Below, one piece after another: positions 61,564 through 64,000 of a stretch of 64,000 nt of DNA. Numbering within the stretch: position 1 is the stretch's first letter; every line of letters starts with the position of its first letter. A program made the translations under genes and the position numbers. Source of the DNA: Typhlomys cinereus (lineage: Eukaryota > Chordata > Mammalia > Rodentia > Platacanthomyidae). The stretch is taken from positions 1,736,001 through 1,800,000 of the forward strand of contig JALPQD010000160.1 in the NCBI GenBank assembly GCA_023101885.1, in the 5' to 3' direction. The notes beneath the pieces were generated by a model. It did not search any database and was not told the DNA's origin. It was given only the letters and a program-made list of their open reading frames with translations.

Positions 61564-62975
61564 CATGTTCCAAATTTTGATTGTCTACTATTGTTCCCCC
61601 TGTAGTGTGATGCTGTGTCATCTGCTAAGACCAATGGCAGCAGGACAAGTTTGGGTTATTTTATGCTCTCACTGGTTATTTGTGGCTCTAAAGAACCATC
61701 TACCTTCTCACCAGGGCCCAGCAACGATTCTACCATGCTGAGATGAAATGCATAATTACAAAACCACTGATGTTCTACTGGTATAGCCATGGTTATGGTT
61801 ATCCTTTATCCGGAGAAGCCCACGCTTCCTGAGTTTGCCGCCCATGTTAATCATTTAATTTGACAGCACAAAGTTGAGCTAACGGAAACTTTCCTAACCT
61901 GTCTCCTCCTCCTGCAAGACTGATGCCAATCAGCAAAGCTCCAGCTGCGAGGTTTTAGCCATCATCTCCCCCGAAGATGAAAAGAGCTTGACTTCTGGTC
62001 AAGTGAAGCGGGTCCCAGCATCCGTACCTGTCAGGACCCCCCATGTGGTGCTAGGACCGGCCAGCGGGTTCTGAATGTTTTGCAGGCACAAGACAAAAGA
62101 GAACCAAGTGGATTAGCGTAGCAAATGGCTTAAGTTGGAAACCTATCCGAAGAAGTTCAACGAAACCTCAGGCCCTTGTGCAGTGGCCACAGCTCAGAGA
62201 CATTTTAGTTACCTGACCTGAGGTCAGTCTGTCAGACTGCCTGCAGTCCTTGTCAACTGGAAAGGCACAGCCTTACAGAGCTAATTGGTAAGCATGTGAG
62301 ATGTTAAACACAATTTGACACAGTGTGACTTTTGATGGAACTGCAGTATATACACTTTGAGGGTCCTGCTAAAATTAGCACATAATGGTCTTGTAAACAG
62401 GAGAGTACAGGGCTGGAAAGTAGCCCATGCCCTGTATTATCCTGGCATGGGAAACACCCCTCCTTGAGTTACTATATGTAGTTAAGCCAGAGAGGAGCTG
62501 GGTCTTGCTCCCTTCATGCCCTGGCATCTGTCCGTCCCCGTCATGGGGTGTGGACATGACTGTACTTCCCTCCTGTGGCAGACACCTCAGCCATGTCTAG
62601 TCAGGAAAACCTGTTTGGTGTGCTCACCGGGTGACGCTGTGGGTGCGGCTCAAGCCCAAGGTGGCCAGCGGCTACAGAATCGCACTCTCTTGCCGGGGAA
62701 GAAAGTCCGCCCCAAGGCCCTGGATCCCTGCCACAACCGGGAGCCGCTAGACGGGGCAGAGCCTTCATGGGCATATGCAGAAAACTGTCCCATCTCAGGA
62801 ATGCGACCATCACAACTTGGTCATGAAAGGTCACATCCCAAGCCAGAACTCCCCACACGGAGCCTTCATCTAATGTGGACGACACAGAGTAGTTGAGATT
62901 GTACACAAACCCCCGACCTGCTCTGAAGGAACTCTGGACAGGATCAACAGCAAGGATAGGTTCATCTTTTTAAAA
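61564..62975. other. Intergenic, nothing recognised
   Basis: No gene or clear repeat recognised. The long overlapping frames at 62516-62906 on both strands lack splice context and family resemblance. Confidence 0.55.
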
Positions 62976-62984
62976 AAAAAAAAA

Positions 62985-63264
62985 GTGTGTATGTATGTAT
63001 GTATGTATGTATGTATGTATTTATTTATTTATTGTGTGTCTGAGGGCATTGTATCCCTGTGGAGGATCAAGGGTGACTTCAGGAATCATCCTGGATTGCT
63101 TCTACCTCATTCTTCTTTCCCTCTGGGATTTCCCACCCACCAGAGACAGAAGTGCAGGCTGCCACTTTTTGTGCCTGGAGATTTTTACGTGGGACCTGGG
63201 ATCCGAATTCAGTACCTTCTGCTTGTGAGGCAGAGTCTTAACCTCTCAGCCATCTCTCTAGTCC
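62985..63264 (-). mobile_element. tRNA-derived SINE, antisense
   Basis: GTAT repeat tail, GGGTGACTTCAGGAATCATC, CTGGATTGCTTCTACCTCAT, TTTTTACGTGGGACCTGGGA, GTACCTTCTGCTTGTGAGGC, CTCAGCCATCTCTCTAGTCC. Confidence 0.9.
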
Positions 63265-63559
63265 TGAGCTCATCTTTGTTAAAACAAACCCACAATGACT
63301 ACAAAACAATGCTACTTCAAAACCTGTGAGATCTGAACCCGGATGGGTACTTTTCAGAGTCTTCCCTTTTCTTTCTCTGGGGTTTGTGAGCCATGAGGAT
63401 TTGCCATTCTGTCGCATTGATATCGCCGGCGACCCAGAGTGCCCTGTGGGACAGTTATTCTCCTTAGTGGCACAGAGGAAAACACGGGTCAGAAAACACT
63501 CAACTTTGTTTGGGGGAGCTTATGCATTATGTTAATATCACATTATTGTCATGTTTAGA

Positions 63560-63695
63560 TGCAAGGTCATACGCTGTAGCTACACTGGCCTGGAATCACT
63601 CTATAACCCAGACTATCCTCAAACCCAGGGCAGTTCTCATGAGTCAGTCTCTTGAGTGCTAGAACTGCCATGGTGAGCCACCATGCCAGCCCAAA
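63560..63695 (-). mobile_element. B1-like SINE, antisense
   Basis: CACTGGCCTGGAATCACTCT, ATAACCCAGACTATCCTCAA, AGTGCTAGAACTGCCATGGT, GAGCCACCATGCCAGCCC. Confidence 0.75.
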
Positions 63696-64000
63696 ACCCT
63701 ATTTTGATTTAGGACTGAAGCACCTTAGTTAATTTCTTTTTGTCAAAGAGAAATTATTCCCGATAGCTATTGACTAGTTTTATGATAGCCATAATGCATG
63801 CCTACCTACTAGCTTGCTAAAAATCTTACGGTGACTTTCTGAAATAGACTAGAAAAGGCTGCCCACTTTGAATGAGAAACACCATTTATCTTGGCCCACA
63901 GCAATACCTGAGATAGGAGTACTCTAGTCTTTGTGCATAGTTACATTACGACATTTCATAGTGTTTTCCTTACTGGCTTTGGAGTATCTAAGAAAGTCTT

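Noticed and set aside
62516..62906. Opposing 126-codon and 101-codon frames
   Set aside because: No recognisable domain, no start context or splice sites, and both strands are open, as expected for a GC-rich chance stretch.

Overview
This is vertebrate nuclear DNA: about 1.5 Mb-scale spliced-gene architecture with short exons, GT-AG introns and dense interspersed repeats. The repeats (7SL-derived B1-like SINEs, B4-like SINEs, and a tRNA-derived SINE with a B2-like head but a non-B2 body and a CA-repeat tail) point to a rodent, probably a myodont outside mouse and rat. The species itself cannot be named from the sequence.

One protein-coding gene dominates the window on the + strand: LAMC1, the laminin gamma-1 chain. 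Positions 1-7956 are the end of intron 1. Exons 2-28 lie between 7957 and 49030 and encode residues 140-1609 by human numbering. They cover the rest of the LN domain, the LE repeats, the L4 domain, the nidogen-binding LE repeat, the long coiled coil and the integrin-binding C-terminal tail. Exon 1 with the signal peptide is upstream of the window. The 27 exon lengths and phases join in one frame, with a single exception: exon 17 carries one extra G at 30799-30800, which as written gives a stop four codons later, just before the coiled coil. This is the most important observation in the window and is either a base-level assembly error or a real null allele.

The 3' UTR runs from 49031 to about 51630. 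It has an early poly(A) signal at 49515 and a distal pair at 51554 and 51609, and it carries seed matches for miR-29 and miR-124. About 400 bases past the distal signal is a roughly 405-base polypyrimidine tract.

From about 52450 to 64000 the sequence is intergenic. It holds SINEs, simple repeats, decayed elements and one clear processed retrocopy of RPL30 at 55700-56171, with target-site duplications, a TOP-type 5' end, a poly(A) tail and an open frame whose ATG is changed to ACG. No other functional gene is supported. No operon, CRISPR array, phage or novel defence system is present. The interest lies in the LAMC1 frameshift, splice-site-proximal repeats (exons 14 and 20), an in-frame retainable intron (intron 12) and lineage-specific SINEs.
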